Shown here: positions 7,610 to 15,899 of the stretch, one piece after another
Position numbering within the stretch: position 1 is the first letter of the stretch
Layout: every line of letters starts with the position of its first letter
Source of the DNA: an uncultured Spongiibacteraceae bacterium
Lineage (GTDB): Bacteria; Pseudomonadota; Gammaproteobacteria; Pseudomonadales; CAMLJR01
Direction: 5' to 3'
DNA: 28,999 nt
Assembly: GCA_946480345.1 (NCBI GenBank)
Contig: CAMLJR010000016.1
Coordinates: forward strand, 1 to 28,999
Program-made: the position numbers and the translations under genes
Notes under the pieces: model-generated
The model's input: only the letters and a program-made list of their open reading frames with translations
Told to the model about the DNA's origin: nothing
Databases searched by the model: none

Positions 7610-7630
7610 GCCAGCCGAGAGTGCGTTGAG
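7591..7630 (+). repeat. Tandem 20-bp direct repeat over a stop codon
   Basis: CCAGCCGCGAGTGCATTGAG (7591-7610) is followed at once by a copy with two changes (7611-7630). The first copy holds the TGA stop of the YbjN-like gene. It looks like a local slippage duplication. Confidence 0.8.
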
Positions 7631-7696
7631 TTGACGCGCGTAGTTTGCGATCGATCTACGTTTATTCGCGCAACTCAGCGCCAGCATTGGCTTTTT
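7628..7696 (+). terminator. Stem-loop region and weak terminator after the YbjN-like gene
   Basis: A compound hairpin (7628-7676) pairs GAGTTG/CAACTC, CGCG/CGCG and CGTAG/CTACG with unequal bulges. Right after it, GCCA-GCAT-TGGC is followed by TTTTT (7680-7696), a short terminator-like stem. Together they probably end transcription before the TonB receptor gene. Confidence 0.4.
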
Positions 7697-7732
7697 GATT
7701 GCTCGCAACTAGACTGACGAGGCTCTGGGTCG

Positions 7733-9814
7733 TTGGTCAAACGAAAAATGTCGAAAAACAGTAAGCACATCGGCTGCGTAGTTTTTTGCTGCGGGTTGTT
7801 GAGCGGTGGTGTGCTCGCCGATTCGGAAGATTTTTTTGAAATTGCGCCGGAGCAGTTAGCCAAGCTCAAGGTGACTGCTGCTTCCGCATTCGCGGAATCC
7901 GAACTCGATAGCAGCGCTACCGTCAGCGTGATTACCCGCGCCGATTGGGAGCGCCGTGGCGCGCGCACGATGCCGGATGCGGTGCTGCATGTGCCCGGCG
8001 TGATGTTGCTGAGCCCGCCCGACGGCGGTTTGCTGATTCAAGTCCGCAGCTACGATTCCTCTTCTTTACGCGGTCGCGCCACGCTGGTTGACGGCGTGCC
8101 GATCAATACCTTCGCGTTCGGCTCCGAGGTGTTTTCGAACGCCGAAATGCAACTCGGCGTGATGGATAGCCTGGAGCTTGTGCGCGGTCCCAGCTCGATT
8201 CTTTACGGCAGCGATGCTTTCCACAGCGCGCTCGTTCTCTCTACCTACAGCAGCAACGTCGAGCAGTTTGAGGTGGGTAGCGAAATCGGCTCGCGAAATT
8301 ACCAGCGGCTGTCCGCGCGCGGTACCAAGGTGGTTGGCGACGACCAAACGCTGCAGGTGGCGATTTCATCGGCCCATCAGGGCGATCAAGGCGACGATTA
8401 TCGCTATCCACTCGGCGGCAGCGAGCAGCGGGCATCGCGCGAAAAAAGCTATCGGGCTTCCACGGCGATGTTGCGCTGGGAAGGCCGCGCCGATGCGCTC
8501 GGCTATCACCTCTCCCTGTTTACCGATCACTCGGATGCGAACGAATTTCCCGGTGCCGGCACGCTGGTTACCGACGTGCGCGAGCGCGATATCGCCGGTC
8601 GCAGCTCGCATTTATGGATGTTGAAGGGCGGCCTGGATGGCCAGCTCGCAAGCTGGGGATGGAGCTGGGACAACTATTACTGGCGCAATGATTACGGCCA
8701 GGACTATTACCTGCGTTTGCCATTCGGCGCTCCGCCGACACTGGCTTTCGATTATTCGAACGAAGATCAGCAAATCGTCGAGCACCGGTATGGCACACGC
8801 GTTAACTTCAAGCGTACCGATATCGAAATGCTTTCCGGCGTGACGCAGCTGGCGCTGACTGCTGCTTCCGAGCGGCAGGCGATCGATGATCACGATGTGA
8901 CATCGCGAGTGCCCGAAGTGCAGGTTATTGCCACACCTTCGCTGCCCGATTATTCCGGCCTCAGCCGTCACATCAACAGCTTTTCCGTCGAAGGCAAGTC
9001 GCAATGGCATGACGGCCGTTATCAATTAATCTACGGCGGCCGTATCGACGATTATTCGAGTTTTAGTTCGCAGGTTTCACCGCGGGCCGGTTTTATCTGG
9101 ATGCCCAGCAATCGCTATAGCGTGAAGGCGTTGTATGGCGAAGCGTTCCGCGCACCGAACGCGAATGAATTGCGCGGTACTAATTTCGCACTCGGTACCT
9201 CCGATCTGAAACCCGAAACTATCGATAATTTCGAGCTGACATTTACGCGCGCCTTAAACAGCGGCCTCGTGCAATTAACCGCATTCAATACGCGTTGGGA
9301 CGATCGCATTCTGCTGGTGCGCAATGGCAACGGCATCAGCCAATACACCAACAGCGGCGAGAGCGAATCGCGCGGCGTTGAGCTGTCGGCGAAATTCAGC
9401 CTCGATCAATGGCGTTTCGAAGTGAGCGGCGCGGGCATCAGCAACCGCACCATCGACAGTCCCGCGCGCGCCTGCAATTGCGATCCGGACATGTTCCCGA
9501 GCTGGATGGCGAGTGTCGGCGTTGGCTACCGCTGGCCTGCGCAAAAGCTGGAAATATTCTGGGCCAATCGCGTGCACGAAAATGTGCGCACCGGCGATGA
9601 CACGGTGAATAGCAATGTCGAAGATGCCGGTCTGTTCTACCGCAGCGATCTTTCGTTACGCCAGCAGTGGGGCGCAAATTGGGAGGGTCAGGTCGCGTTG
9701 CGCAATATTTTCGATCGCGACAATGTGTGGCCATCGGTCGTCAACAGCAACGGCGGTGTCGCCGATATTCCGCGTCAAATCAGTTTTGAAGTGCAGTACA
9801 AAGGCCTGCGTTAA
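7733..9814 (+). CDS. TonB-dependent outer-membrane receptor
   Basis: This 693-residue protein has a signal peptide (hydrophobic at about 14-29, cut near VLADS). The plug domain follows: SSATVSVITRADWERRGARTMPDAVLHVPGV, a DGVPIN segment and ELVRGPSSILYGSDAFHSAL. A 22-stranded beta-barrel fills the rest, with the typical YGEAFRAPNANELRGTNF and LKPETIDNFELTFTR segments. It would import a scarce ligand, such as a metal chelate or vitamin, using TonB energy. The sequence does not show which one, and no ABC transporter or regulator adjoins it. The first in-frame start is TTG at 7733, ten bases after GAGG. An ATG at 7748 is the alternative and would shorten the protein by five residues. The C-terminus lacks the usual final Phe or Trp. 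Confidence 0.9.
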   Translation: MVKRKMSKNSKHIGCVVFCCGLLSGGVLADSEDFFEIAPEQLAKLKVTAASAFAESELDSSATVSVITRADWERRGARTMPDAVLHVPGVMLLSPPDGGLLIQVRSYDSSSLRGRATLVDGVPINTFAFGSEVFSNAEMQLGVMDSLELVRGPSSILYGSDAFHSALVLSTYSSNVEQFEVGSEIGSRNYQRLSARGTKVVGDDQTLQVAISSAHQGDQGDDYRYPLGGSEQRASREKSYRASTAMLRWEGRADALGYHLSLFTDHSDANEFPGAGTLVTDVRERDIAGRSSHLWMLKGGLDGQLASWGWSWDNYYWRNDYGQDYYLRLPFGAPPTLAFDYSNEDQQIVEHRYGTRVNFKRTDIEMLSGVTQLALTAASERQAIDDHDVTSRVPEVQVIATPSLPDYSGLSRHINSFSVEGKSQWHDGRYQLIYGGRIDDYSSFSSQVSPRAGFIWMPSNRYSVKALYGEAFRAPNANELRGTNFALGTSDLKPETIDNFELTFTRALNSGLVQLTAFNTRWDDRILLVRNGNGISQYTNSGESESRGVELSAKFSLDQWRFEVSGAGISNRTIDSPARACNCDPDMFPSWMASVGVGYRWPAQKLEIFWANRVHENVRTGDDTVNSNVEDAGLFYRSDLSLRQQWGANWEGQVALRNIFDRDNVWPSVVNSNGGVADIPRQISFEVQYKGLR

Positions 9815-9831
9815 CACGTCATTTTTCGTGC

Positions 9832-10974
9832 TCATGCGCCGTTCTGTTTGAACGGCAGCAGCATGCTCGCTTCAACAATATGCTCATCGATCGCTGCGCG
9901 TTCGCGCAGCAGGAAATCGTCGATAGCGCGACGAAACGTTTCATTCTCGATCCAGTGATATGAAAACGTTTTAATCGGCACGAATCCGCGCTGAATTTTG
10001 TGCTCACCCTGAGCGCCTGGATCGAAGCGCGCTAAACCGTTCGCGATGCAATAGTCGATGCCACGGTAATAACACGCCTCGAAATGCAGGCAGTCGAATT
10101 CGCGTACTGCGCCCCAATATCTTCCATACAGCGTATTGCTGTCGCGAAAATACAATGCGCCGGCAATCGTTTCGCCGCGCCAATGCGCGAGCGTCATCAC
10201 CATATGCTCGGATAAATGCGCGCCGAGTTCGCGAAAAAAATCCGCATTCAGGTAGCCGCCGTGGCCGCTGCGTTTCGCGTATGTCGATACGTAAAAATGA
10301 TAAAACAATTGCCATTCGCGTTCGCCGATTTGCTCGCCCTCGAGCGTCGTTAATTCAATGCCCTGCTCGTAAACGCGCTCGCGTTCCTTGCGCAGATTCT
10401 TGCGCTTGCGCGAGCTGCACGTCGCCAGAAAATCATCGAAGCTGGAAAAATGTTGATTGAACCAGTGATATTGCACACCGCAGCGCTCGCTTAATTCGTT
10501 GCGGCGAAAATTTTCGCTGTCGTCGGCTGGCGGAAATAAAATGTGCAGCGATGAATAATCATGAAACGCAATTTTTTTACGCAGCGCAGCGATCAAGTGC
10601 GCGGTAATCTCGTTGCGATCTTCGCCGGGTGCGATGCAAAGCCGAGGTCCGGTCGCGGGCGTGAACGGAATTGCGGTAATTAATTTCGGGTAGTACGCAA
10701 GGCGGTGACGCTGATAGGCCTCGGCCCAGCTCCAATCGAAAACATATTCGCCATACGAATGCGATTTTAAATATAGCGGCATCACGCCAATTAATTCGCT
10801 GCCCCGTTTGATCAAGGCGTGCATTGGCTGCCAACCGCTATCGCGATCGGCGCAGCCAGTGCGTTCGAGCGCATACAAAAATTCATGACGAATAAACGGG
10901 TAATCGCGGCCGGTAATTGCATTCCACGCGTCGGCGGAGATGTCGGCGAGGCTATCAATGAAGTCAATCTTCAT
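9832..10974 (-). CDS. FemAB-like GNAT-fold protein (DUF482, peptidogalycan biosynthesis family)
   Basis: This 380-residue cytoplasmic protein fits the DUF482/FemAB-like family: AWNAITGRDYPFIRHEFLYALE at the start, a PLYLKSHSYGEYVFDWSWAEAY segment, then TPATGPRL, SSLHILFPP, and RKRKNLRKER followed by a GNAT-like half with FYHFYVSTYAKR, GALYFRD and GRYWGAV. The C-terminal FDPGAQGEHKIQRGF is characteristic. Members are annotated as N-acyltransferases, but the substrate is not established. The gene ends 17 bases from the convergent TonB receptor gene and lies upstream of nothing on its strand but downstream of ubiA, 12 bases after the ubiA stop, so it is probably cotranscribed with ubiA. Confidence 0.85.
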   Translation of the reverse strand: MKIDFIDSLADISADAWNAITGRDYPFIRHEFLYALERTGCADRDSGWQPMHALIKRGSELIGVMPLYLKSHSYGEYVFDWSWAEAYQRHRLAYYPKLITAIPFTPATGPRLCIAPGEDRNEITAHLIAALRKKIAFHDYSSLHILFPPADDSENFRRNELSERCGVQYHWFNQHFSSFDDFLATCSSRKRKNLRKERERVYEQGIELTTLEGEQIGEREWQLFYHFYVSTYAKRSGHGGYLNADFFRELGAHLSEHMVMTLAHWRGETIAGALYFRDSNTLYGRYWGAVREFDCLHFEACYYRGIDYCIANGLARFDPGAQGEHKIQRGFVPIKTFSYHWIENETFRRAIDDFLLRERAAIDEHIVEASMLLPFKQNGA

Positions 10975-10986
10975 TGCGTGTACCGA

Positions 10987-11901
10987 TTAATTCGCGGAAA
11001 AAAAATAATGCAGAAAAATTCCCGCGAAAATTACTGCGCCGACCCAATTGTTATGCAGGAATGCTTTAAAGCACGCGTCGCGCTGGCGGTGACGAATCAG
11101 ATATTGCTGATAAACAAACAGCGCGCTTGCGAACAGCAGCGATACGTAATACCAATAACCGAGTTTGAATTGCGCACCCACCAGCAGCATCGCGACAATC
11201 ACGCTCGCTTGCAGAATACCGGTGATCAGCTTGTCGTCATCGCCGAATAAAATAGCGGTGGATTTAACGCCGATTTTTAAATCGTCGTCGCGATCGACCA
11301 TCGCATAAAACGTATCGTACGCCACCGTCCACAACAGATTCGCGACAAACAATAACCAGCAACCGTTGGGCAGCGAATTCGATTGCGCGGCGAATGCCAT
11401 CGGAATGCCCCAGCCAAACGCAGCGCCGAGCACGAGCTGCGGCAAGTGCGTGAAACGCTTCATGAATGGATACAAACCGGCAATCAACACCGCACCGAAT
11501 GACAGCAAAATCGTTAATCGATTCGTAAACAGCACGAGCACAAATGCAAGCAGGCATAAGCATGCGGCAAGCGTCAGCGCTTCGCGTTTGCTGACGAGAC
11601 CGGCAGCGAGCGGCCGCTGTGCGGTGCGTTGTACGTGGCCATCGAAATCGCGATCGGCAAAATCGTTAATCACACAACCGGCCGACCGCATCAGAAATAC
11701 GCCGCTGCAAAAAATAAATAGCAGATGCCATGGCGGTACACCGCCAGCGGCGAGCCATAGCGCCCACAGCGTCGGCCATAGCAGCAACAACGTGCCGATG
11801 GGTTTATCCGCACGCATTAATTTCAGATACAACGGCGCGCGTTGTTGAATTTGTTTTAGCGAAGGCATCCGCTGCTGAAACGATTTCAACGAAAACGTCA
11901 T
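10987..11901 (-). CDS. ubiA: 4-hydroxybenzoate octaprenyltransferase
   Basis: UbiA attaches the polyprenyl tail to 4-hydroxybenzoate in the inner membrane, the second step specific to ubiquinone synthesis. Both Asp-rich Mg-diphosphate motifs are present: [15 protein letters not shown] (residues 79-93) and [19 protein letters not shown] (196-214). About eight or nine hydrophobic segments fit the family, as does the length of 304. It lies downstream of ubiC, which makes its substrate, with 79 bases between them. A TATACT -10-like element on the minus strand (11949-11944) suggests ubiA may also have its own promoter. The start ATG at 11901 gives [10 protein letters not shown]. Confidence 0.95.
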   Translation of the reverse strand: MTFSLKSFQQRMPSLKQIQQRAPLYLKLMRADKPIGTLLLLWPTLWALWLAAGGVPPWHLLFIFCSGVFLMRSAGCVINDFADRDFDGHVQRTAQRPLAAGLVSKREALTLAACLCLLAFVLVLFTNRLTILLSFGAVLIAGLYPFMKRFTHLPQLVLGAAFGWGIPMAFAAQSNSLPNGCWLLFVANLLWTVAYDTFYAMVDRDDDLKIGVKSTAILFGDDDKLITGILQASVIVAMLLVGAQFKLGYWYYVSLLFASALFVYQQYLIRHRQRDACFKAFLHNNWVGAVIFAGIFLHYFFSAN

Positions 11902-11980
11902 GATCGAAAATCCGTGCGCATCAGGGGATGGGAAGTGCGGGCGAGTATAACAAGCACTCTTATCGATACAGCGCTGTGAA

Positions 11981-12532
11981 TTACGGGTGACGACGCACCG
12001 AGGGCGAACGTGTGAACGCGTCGAGAAAAATTTCGCCGACGATCAGGTTCTGCTTGCGAATTGCAAAGCGCGAACGGCGCGCCCACGCAGCGGTGTTGCC
12101 GCGCAATGCCGGCGGCAGCAGATCGGCGTCGACGCGGGCGATTTCGAAAGGTGTGCGCGTCAGATGCGGATAACGGAACAGCAGTGCTCCGAGCGATGAG
12201 TTGCGCAGCTTCCGCAGTCTGCGTAATTCGCCCTGTAGGCTGGCGAATGGAATCACGCTGCGCGCGTAGACCCACGGTTCGCCGCGCCCCCACAGAATCA
12301 CTTCGCGAATCAATGCGTAACGCTGCGGATCGATGCCGAGCAGGCGTGCCTCTGACAAGGCGGGTCGCCGCCAATCCTGGGAAATGCGTTCGACCCGGAA
12401 ATCGCCGCCGCTCGCGCGCAGCAGATGGCGGGTCAGCGAACCCTCGGCGATGAGCCACGGCAACAGTGTTCGGGGCGGGCGCAAATGCGGGTGTTGATGC
12501 CGGTCAAACCAGTGCAGTTGGCGGGCTGGCAC
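11981..12532 (-). CDS. ubiC: Chorismate lyase (chorismate-pyruvate lyase)
   Basis: UbiC converts chorismate to 4-hydroxybenzoate and pyruvate, the entry into ubiquinone synthesis. Typical segments are [27 protein letters not shown]-like [34 protein letters not shown] and [20 protein letters not shown]; the Arg and Glu residues there line the active site in E. coli UbiC. The frame stays open upstream to 12745. The family is usually about 165-190 residues, so I chose the GTG at 12532 (184 residues, [12 protein letters not shown]). ATG at 12679 (232 residues) and TTG at 12745 are less likely because they would run across the leader of the divergent rubredoxin gene. The ribosome-binding site for the chosen start is poor, so the start is uncertain. 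Confidence 0.85.
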   Translation of the reverse strand: MPARQLHWFDRHQHPHLRPPRTLLPWLIAEGSLTRHLLRASGGDFRVERISQDWRRPALSEARLLGIDPQRYALIREVILWGRGEPWVYARSVIPFASLQGELRRLRKLRNSSLGALLFRYPHLTRTPFEIARVDADLLPPALRGNTAAWARRSRFAIRKQNLIVGEIFLDAFTRSPSVRRHP

Positions 12533-12744
12533 GCGGGCTTCGCTATGGTGTCGAGTTGACGTTTCGGCGTACAATCCGCGGCTTCCAAAATCTAACGACA
12601 AGCACTCAAGTAGCGCTAAAAGCGCTGATTTCAGGCGAAATTGCGGCAAGAGTAATTGATTTTTTAGCGCGCGCAGCATGCGCGATAGCGCACCAACAAT
12701 CAACACGCGATCGGTAGCGACAAATTCAGAGGCAGGTTTCGGCA

Positions 12745-14115
12745 ATGGCGAAGTGGGAATGCATTATCTGCGGTTGGGTCTACGACGAAGCGGTCGGCGA
12801 TCCTGAAAATGGCGTACCTGCTGGCACCCGTTGGGAAGATGTCCCGGTCGAGTGGCTCTGCCCCGATTGCGGCGTAGGTAAAGAAGACTTCCAGTTGCTC
12901 GAAGAATCCCCGGCGCCTGCTACTCCGCATCATCAGCAGCCCGCTGCTTCAGGCAATGCGCCGGTCGTTGTCATCGGCGGTGGCATGGCCGGCTATAACC
13001 TCGTCGAAGAATTCCGCAAGCACAACAAAGAAACGCCGGTGATTCTGATCACTGCCGACGACGGCCGCTGGTATTCGAAGCCGATGCTGTCGACCGGTTA
13101 CACCAAGAATCAGGATGCGAAAGCGCTGGCGCAGAACGATGCCGGCAGCATGGCGAAAGAGCTTGGCGCCAGCGTCTGGACGATGACGAAGGTAACCGCG
13201 ATCGATACCGCCAACCAGATCATCAAGGTCGGCGATGCGGAAACCGCGATCCATTACGGCAAACTGGTGCTCGCGCTGGGCGCTGACGTTATCCGCCCGC
13301 CATTGACCGGCGATGGCCTGGACCTCGTGTACTCGGTCAACGATTTGCTCGACTACGACGATTTCCGCAAGGCGATCGCGAAGAACAACGTCAAGAAAGT
13401 TCTGATCATCGGCGGCGGCCTGATCGGCTGCGAATTCACCAACGATCTGCTCAACGGCGGCTTCGAGATCGAAACCGTCGATCCGCTCGGCTACTGTTTG
13501 CCAACGTTGCTGCCTGAAGCCGCCGGCAAGGCGGTGCAGCGCGCGCTGGAAGAGAAGGGCGCGCGCTTCCATTTCGGCCAGCTCGTGACCGAAGTGAACA
13601 AGAGCCCGCACGGCGGCGTCGAAGTCATTCTGAACAACGGCACCTTCCTCGAAGCCGACATCGTGTTGTCGGCGGTGGGTGTACGTCCGCGCGTCGATCT
13701 GGCGAAAGCGTCCGGCATCGAAGTCAATCGCGGCATCGTCACCAACCGTAAACTCGAAACCAGTGCAGAGAATGTCTATGCGCTCGGCGATTGCGTCGAA
13801 GTCGAGGGCAATGTGCTGGTCTATGTCGCACCGCTGATCGCATCGGCGCGCGCGCTGGGTGCGACGCTCGCCGGCAAGCCGACCGATGTTCTGTACCCGG
13901 CAATGCCGGTTACCATCAAGACGCCGGCATGTCCCGTGGTGGTCAGCCCCGCACCGCGCGGCGCGCAAGGCGAGTGGACTATTCAGCAGAACGGCAACAA
14001 TGTCGTCGCCGAATTCCGCGATTCGCAGGGCAAATTGCTCGGTTTCGCGCTGACTGGCGACGGCACCAAGGAGAAGCTGCGTCTGCAAAAAGAACTGCCG
14101 CCGATTCTGGCTTAA
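12745..14115 (+). CDS. Rubredoxin-rubredoxin reductase fusion (FAD-dependent)
   Basis: One 456-residue chain carries two electron carriers. Residues 1-52 are a rubredoxin with iron ligands C6, C9, C39 and C42 (CIICG, CPDCG). A Pro/Ala/His/Gln linker (about 54-72) follows. The rest is a NAD(P)H-rubredoxin reductase: the FAD motif VVVIGGGMAG (74-83), the YSKPMLSTGY segment, an NAD motif VLIIGGGLIGCEF (219-231) and NVYALGDC near 345. It should pass electrons from NAD(P)H through FAD to the fused iron centre, then to alkane hydroxylase-type enzymes or to oxygen-detoxifying partners. In Pseudomonas these are separate genes at the same locus. The start follows an AGAGG; a leader of about 200 bases with small hairpins lies upstream. 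Confidence 0.92.
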   Translation: MAKWECIICGWVYDEAVGDPENGVPAGTRWEDVPVEWLCPDCGVGKEDFQLLEESPAPATPHHQQPAASGNAPVVVIGGGMAGYNLVEEFRKHNKETPVILITADDGRWYSKPMLSTGYTKNQDAKALAQNDAGSMAKELGASVWTMTKVTAIDTANQIIKVGDAETAIHYGKLVLALGADVIRPPLTGDGLDLVYSVNDLLDYDDFRKAIAKNNVKKVLIIGGGLIGCEFTNDLLNGGFEIETVDPLGYCLPTLLPEAAGKAVQRALEEKGARFHFGQLVTEVNKSPHGGVEVILNNGTFLEADIVLSAVGVRPRVDLAKASGIEVNRGIVTNRKLETSAENVYALGDCVEVEGNVLVYVAPLIASARALGATLAGKPTDVLYPAMPVTIKTPACPVVVSPAPRGAQGEWTIQQNGNNVVAEFRDSQGKLLGFALTGDGTKEKLRLQKELPPILA

Positions 14116-14156
14116 CAGTCGGCGCTTGAAGTTAGTACCGGTTAAAAACGATACGA

Positions 14157-14188
14157 GGCAGCTTCGGAGGCAAGTGGTTGAAGCTGCC
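14157..14188 (+). promoter_or_regulatory. Stem-loop in the leader of the HU gene
   Basis: GGCAGCTTC and GAAGCTGCC form a perfect 9-bp stem with a 14-base loop containing GGAGG. No T tract follows, so it is not a standard terminator. It lies 41 bases before the HU start and could be a leader structure or the end of the rubredoxin-reductase transcript. Confidence 0.4.
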
Positions 14189-14229
14189 CGCCCATAACAA
14201 CAACTACTTGCTCAATTCGAGGTGAAGCG

Positions 14230-14502
14230 ATGCGCAAACCCGATCTCACCGCTTACATTGCCGATCAGGCCGATATTCCGGTCGAAAAATCGCAGCTTGT
14301 GCTGGCGGCGATTCTCGATGAAATCACGCAGGCGCTGCGCCGTGGAGACAACGTCAGCCTCGTCGGTTTCGGCACGTTCGAAAAACGCCACCGCGCCGCG
14401 CGCGCCGGTAAAAACCCGCAGACCGGAGCGGCACTGACGATCGCCGCGACCAACACTGTGGCGTTCAAACCGGGCAAAGGCCTGCGCGATGCGATCAATT
14501 AA
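14230..14502 (+). CDS. HU family DNA-binding protein
   Basis: This 90-residue histone-like protein has the HU/IHF fold: MRKPDLTAYIADQADIPVEKSQLVLAAILDEI forms the helical dimer part, VSLVGFGTFEKRHRAAR the first strands, and GKNPQTGAALTI the DNA-grasping arm, with Pro at the tip. The C-terminal helix has KPGKGLRDAI. It would bind and bend DNA without strong sequence preference as part of the nucleoid. GAGGTGA just upstream is a good ribosome-binding site. The DUF1415 gene starts six bases after its stop. I cannot assign the precise paralogue name. Confidence 0.92.
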   Translation: MRKPDLTAYIADQADIPVEKSQLVLAAILDEITQALRRGDNVSLVGFGTFEKRHRAARAGKNPQTGAALTIAATNTVAFKPGKGLRDAIN

Positions 14503-14508
14503 ATCGCG

Positions 14509-15060
14509 ATGAACGATGCGGCTGCGGCCACGCGTCGCTGGATCGAACAATTCGTCGTCGGCGAAAACCTGTGTCCATTTGCAGCACCTGTGCTGCGCGA
14601 TGAGCTGCTTCGCATTGTCGTTTGCGACAGCGCCGACGAGGTGGCGCAGATGCGCGCGCTGTTACACGAACTCGACCGTCTGCAAAGCACGCCCGAGCAA
14701 GAGTTGGCGACGACAGTCGTGGTGTACACCGCCGGACTGACCGCGTTCGACGATTATCTGGACTTTCTCGCTGTCGCCGAGCACTTGCTCGACGAAGCGG
14801 AGCTCGATGGTGTGATTCAGATCGCCAGCTTCCATCCCGATTATTGTTTTGCCGATGCGGCGCCGGACGATGCCGGCAATTTCACCAATCGTTCGCCGTA
14901 TCCGATGTTGCATCTGTTGCGCGAAGACATGCTGACGCGCGCGCTGCGCAATTTCCCGCAACCGGAAACGATTCCGCAGCGGAATATTGCCCGAATGGGT
15001 GAGCTCGGCGTCGAACATATGCGCAGTCTGCTGGAGCAAATTCGGCGCGGTGGTGAATGA
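14509..15060 (+). CDS. DUF1415 domain-containing protein
   Basis: This 183-residue soluble protein covers the whole DUF1415 family: RRWIEQFVVGENLCPFAAPV at the N-terminus, TVVVYTAGLTAFDDYLDFL in the middle, then GVIQIASFHPDYCFADAAPDDAGNFTNRSPYPMLHLLRED and a C-terminal helix. The conserved NLCPFA and FHPDY-F segments suggest an active or binding site (C32 and the HPD), but no reaction is established. It sits six bases after the HU gene and overlaps the next gene's earliest possible start (ATGA at 15057), so it is part of an operon. A DUF1415 gene beside HU is also what I recall from Pseudomonas. Confidence 0.85.
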   Translation: MNDAAAATRRWIEQFVVGENLCPFAAPVLRDELLRIVVCDSADEVAQMRALLHELDRLQSTPEQELATTVVVYTAGLTAFDDYLDFLAVAEHLLDEAELDGVIQIASFHPDYCFADAAPDDAGNFTNRSPYPMLHLLREDMLTRALRNFPQPETIPQRNIARMGELGVEHMRSLLEQIRRGGE

Positions 15061-15110
15061 AACAACTGCTATGTCGGAATTTAGTATTTCAATCTGGGCC
15101 TGGATGTTTC

Positions 15111-15899
15111 GTGAAATTCCTCGATAAGTGCCAGCGCGTTGCCGTGACGTTGCTGTTAACGCTGTTTGCTTCGCTGACGTTTGCTCAGCCGAGTCCGGTA
15201 TTGCAGCAGACCGAACAGCTACTCGATTGGCTCGGCGTGCTGCCATTGATCGATCAAATACCTATGGCGCTGACCACCGCGCTCGATGCCGAGGCGCGTG
15301 CGCGCAACGCGACTCCGCAGCAAGCGGCCGCGTGGCGCCGGCAGCTCGAACCGCGGTTGCAGCCGCGCCGGCTGAAGCTCGATTTAGCACATTACGTCGC
15401 CGAGCGTTACCGGCTCGAAACATTTCGCAGCGCCGACGCGCTCCTGCAACAACCGCTGGCAAAACGCGCGCGTTATTTCGAGCTGGCGATGACGCAACCC
15501 GGCGCGGGCAGGAGCTTGAAGGATCTGAGAGCGGGCGCCCATAGCGAACCGACACAGGCGCGCCGCGAGCTGGTGCAGGAAATCGACGCCGCCAGTGCAT
15601 CGTCGGCACTGACAGCCGTATTGCAAACCGCGATTACCGAACGAGTGCGACTGGTGGCGGGCAATACCGCTGCGGAATCTGCCAGCATGCAGGCGCAGAT
15701 CGAAGAGCGACGGCGTTATCTGGAGCCGCTGACACAGGAATATCTGCTGTACGCCTATCGTTACCTGCGCGATGACGAACTGATTGCGTATCGCGATTTA
15801 CTGCGTGACGCGTCGTTGCAATGGCTGCTCGATGTCAGCCGGCAAGGGGTGCTGGCGACGCTGGCCGAGGTCAAGCCGCCGCCAGATTCGCCGCGATAG
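15111..15899 (+). CDS. Exported protein of unknown function (possibly DUF2059-like)
   Basis: I do not recognise this family with confidence. The chosen GTG start gives 262 residues beginning MKFLDKCQRVAVTLLLTLFA, a textbook signal peptide cut after LTFA, so the protein is probably periplasmic. An ATG at 15057 (280 residues) overlapping the DUF1415 stop is the alternative; it would add an odd 18-residue polar extension. The mature part is mostly helical, with two halves: YVAERYRLETFRSADALL... and EYLLYAYRYLRDDELIAYRDLLRD. The second resembles the DUF2059 ending, with its pattern of aromatic and acidic helix before a Gln/Val-rich tail. The 3-prime end overlaps the convergent HDOD gene by 29 bases. 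Confidence 0.65.
   Translation: MKFLDKCQRVAVTLLLTLFASLTFAQPSPVLQQTEQLLDWLGVLPLIDQIPMALTTALDAEARARNATPQQAAAWRRQLEPRLQPRRLKLDLAHYVAERYRLETFRSADALLQQPLAKRARYFELAMTQPGAGRSLKDLRAGAHSEPTQARRELVQEIDAASASSALTAVLQTAITERVRLVAGNTAAESASMQAQIEERRRYLEPLTQEYLLYAYRYLRDDELIAYRDLLRDASLQWLLDVSRQGVLATLAEVKPPPDSPR

Noticed and set aside
12551..12575. Promoter TTGACG...TACAAT before the rubredoxin gene
   Set aside because: The two boxes are only about eight bases apart, too close for a sigma-70 promoter.
12949..14088. 379-codon open frame on the minus strand
   Set aside because: It is antisense to the rubredoxin reductase gene and reflects GC-rich codon use there.
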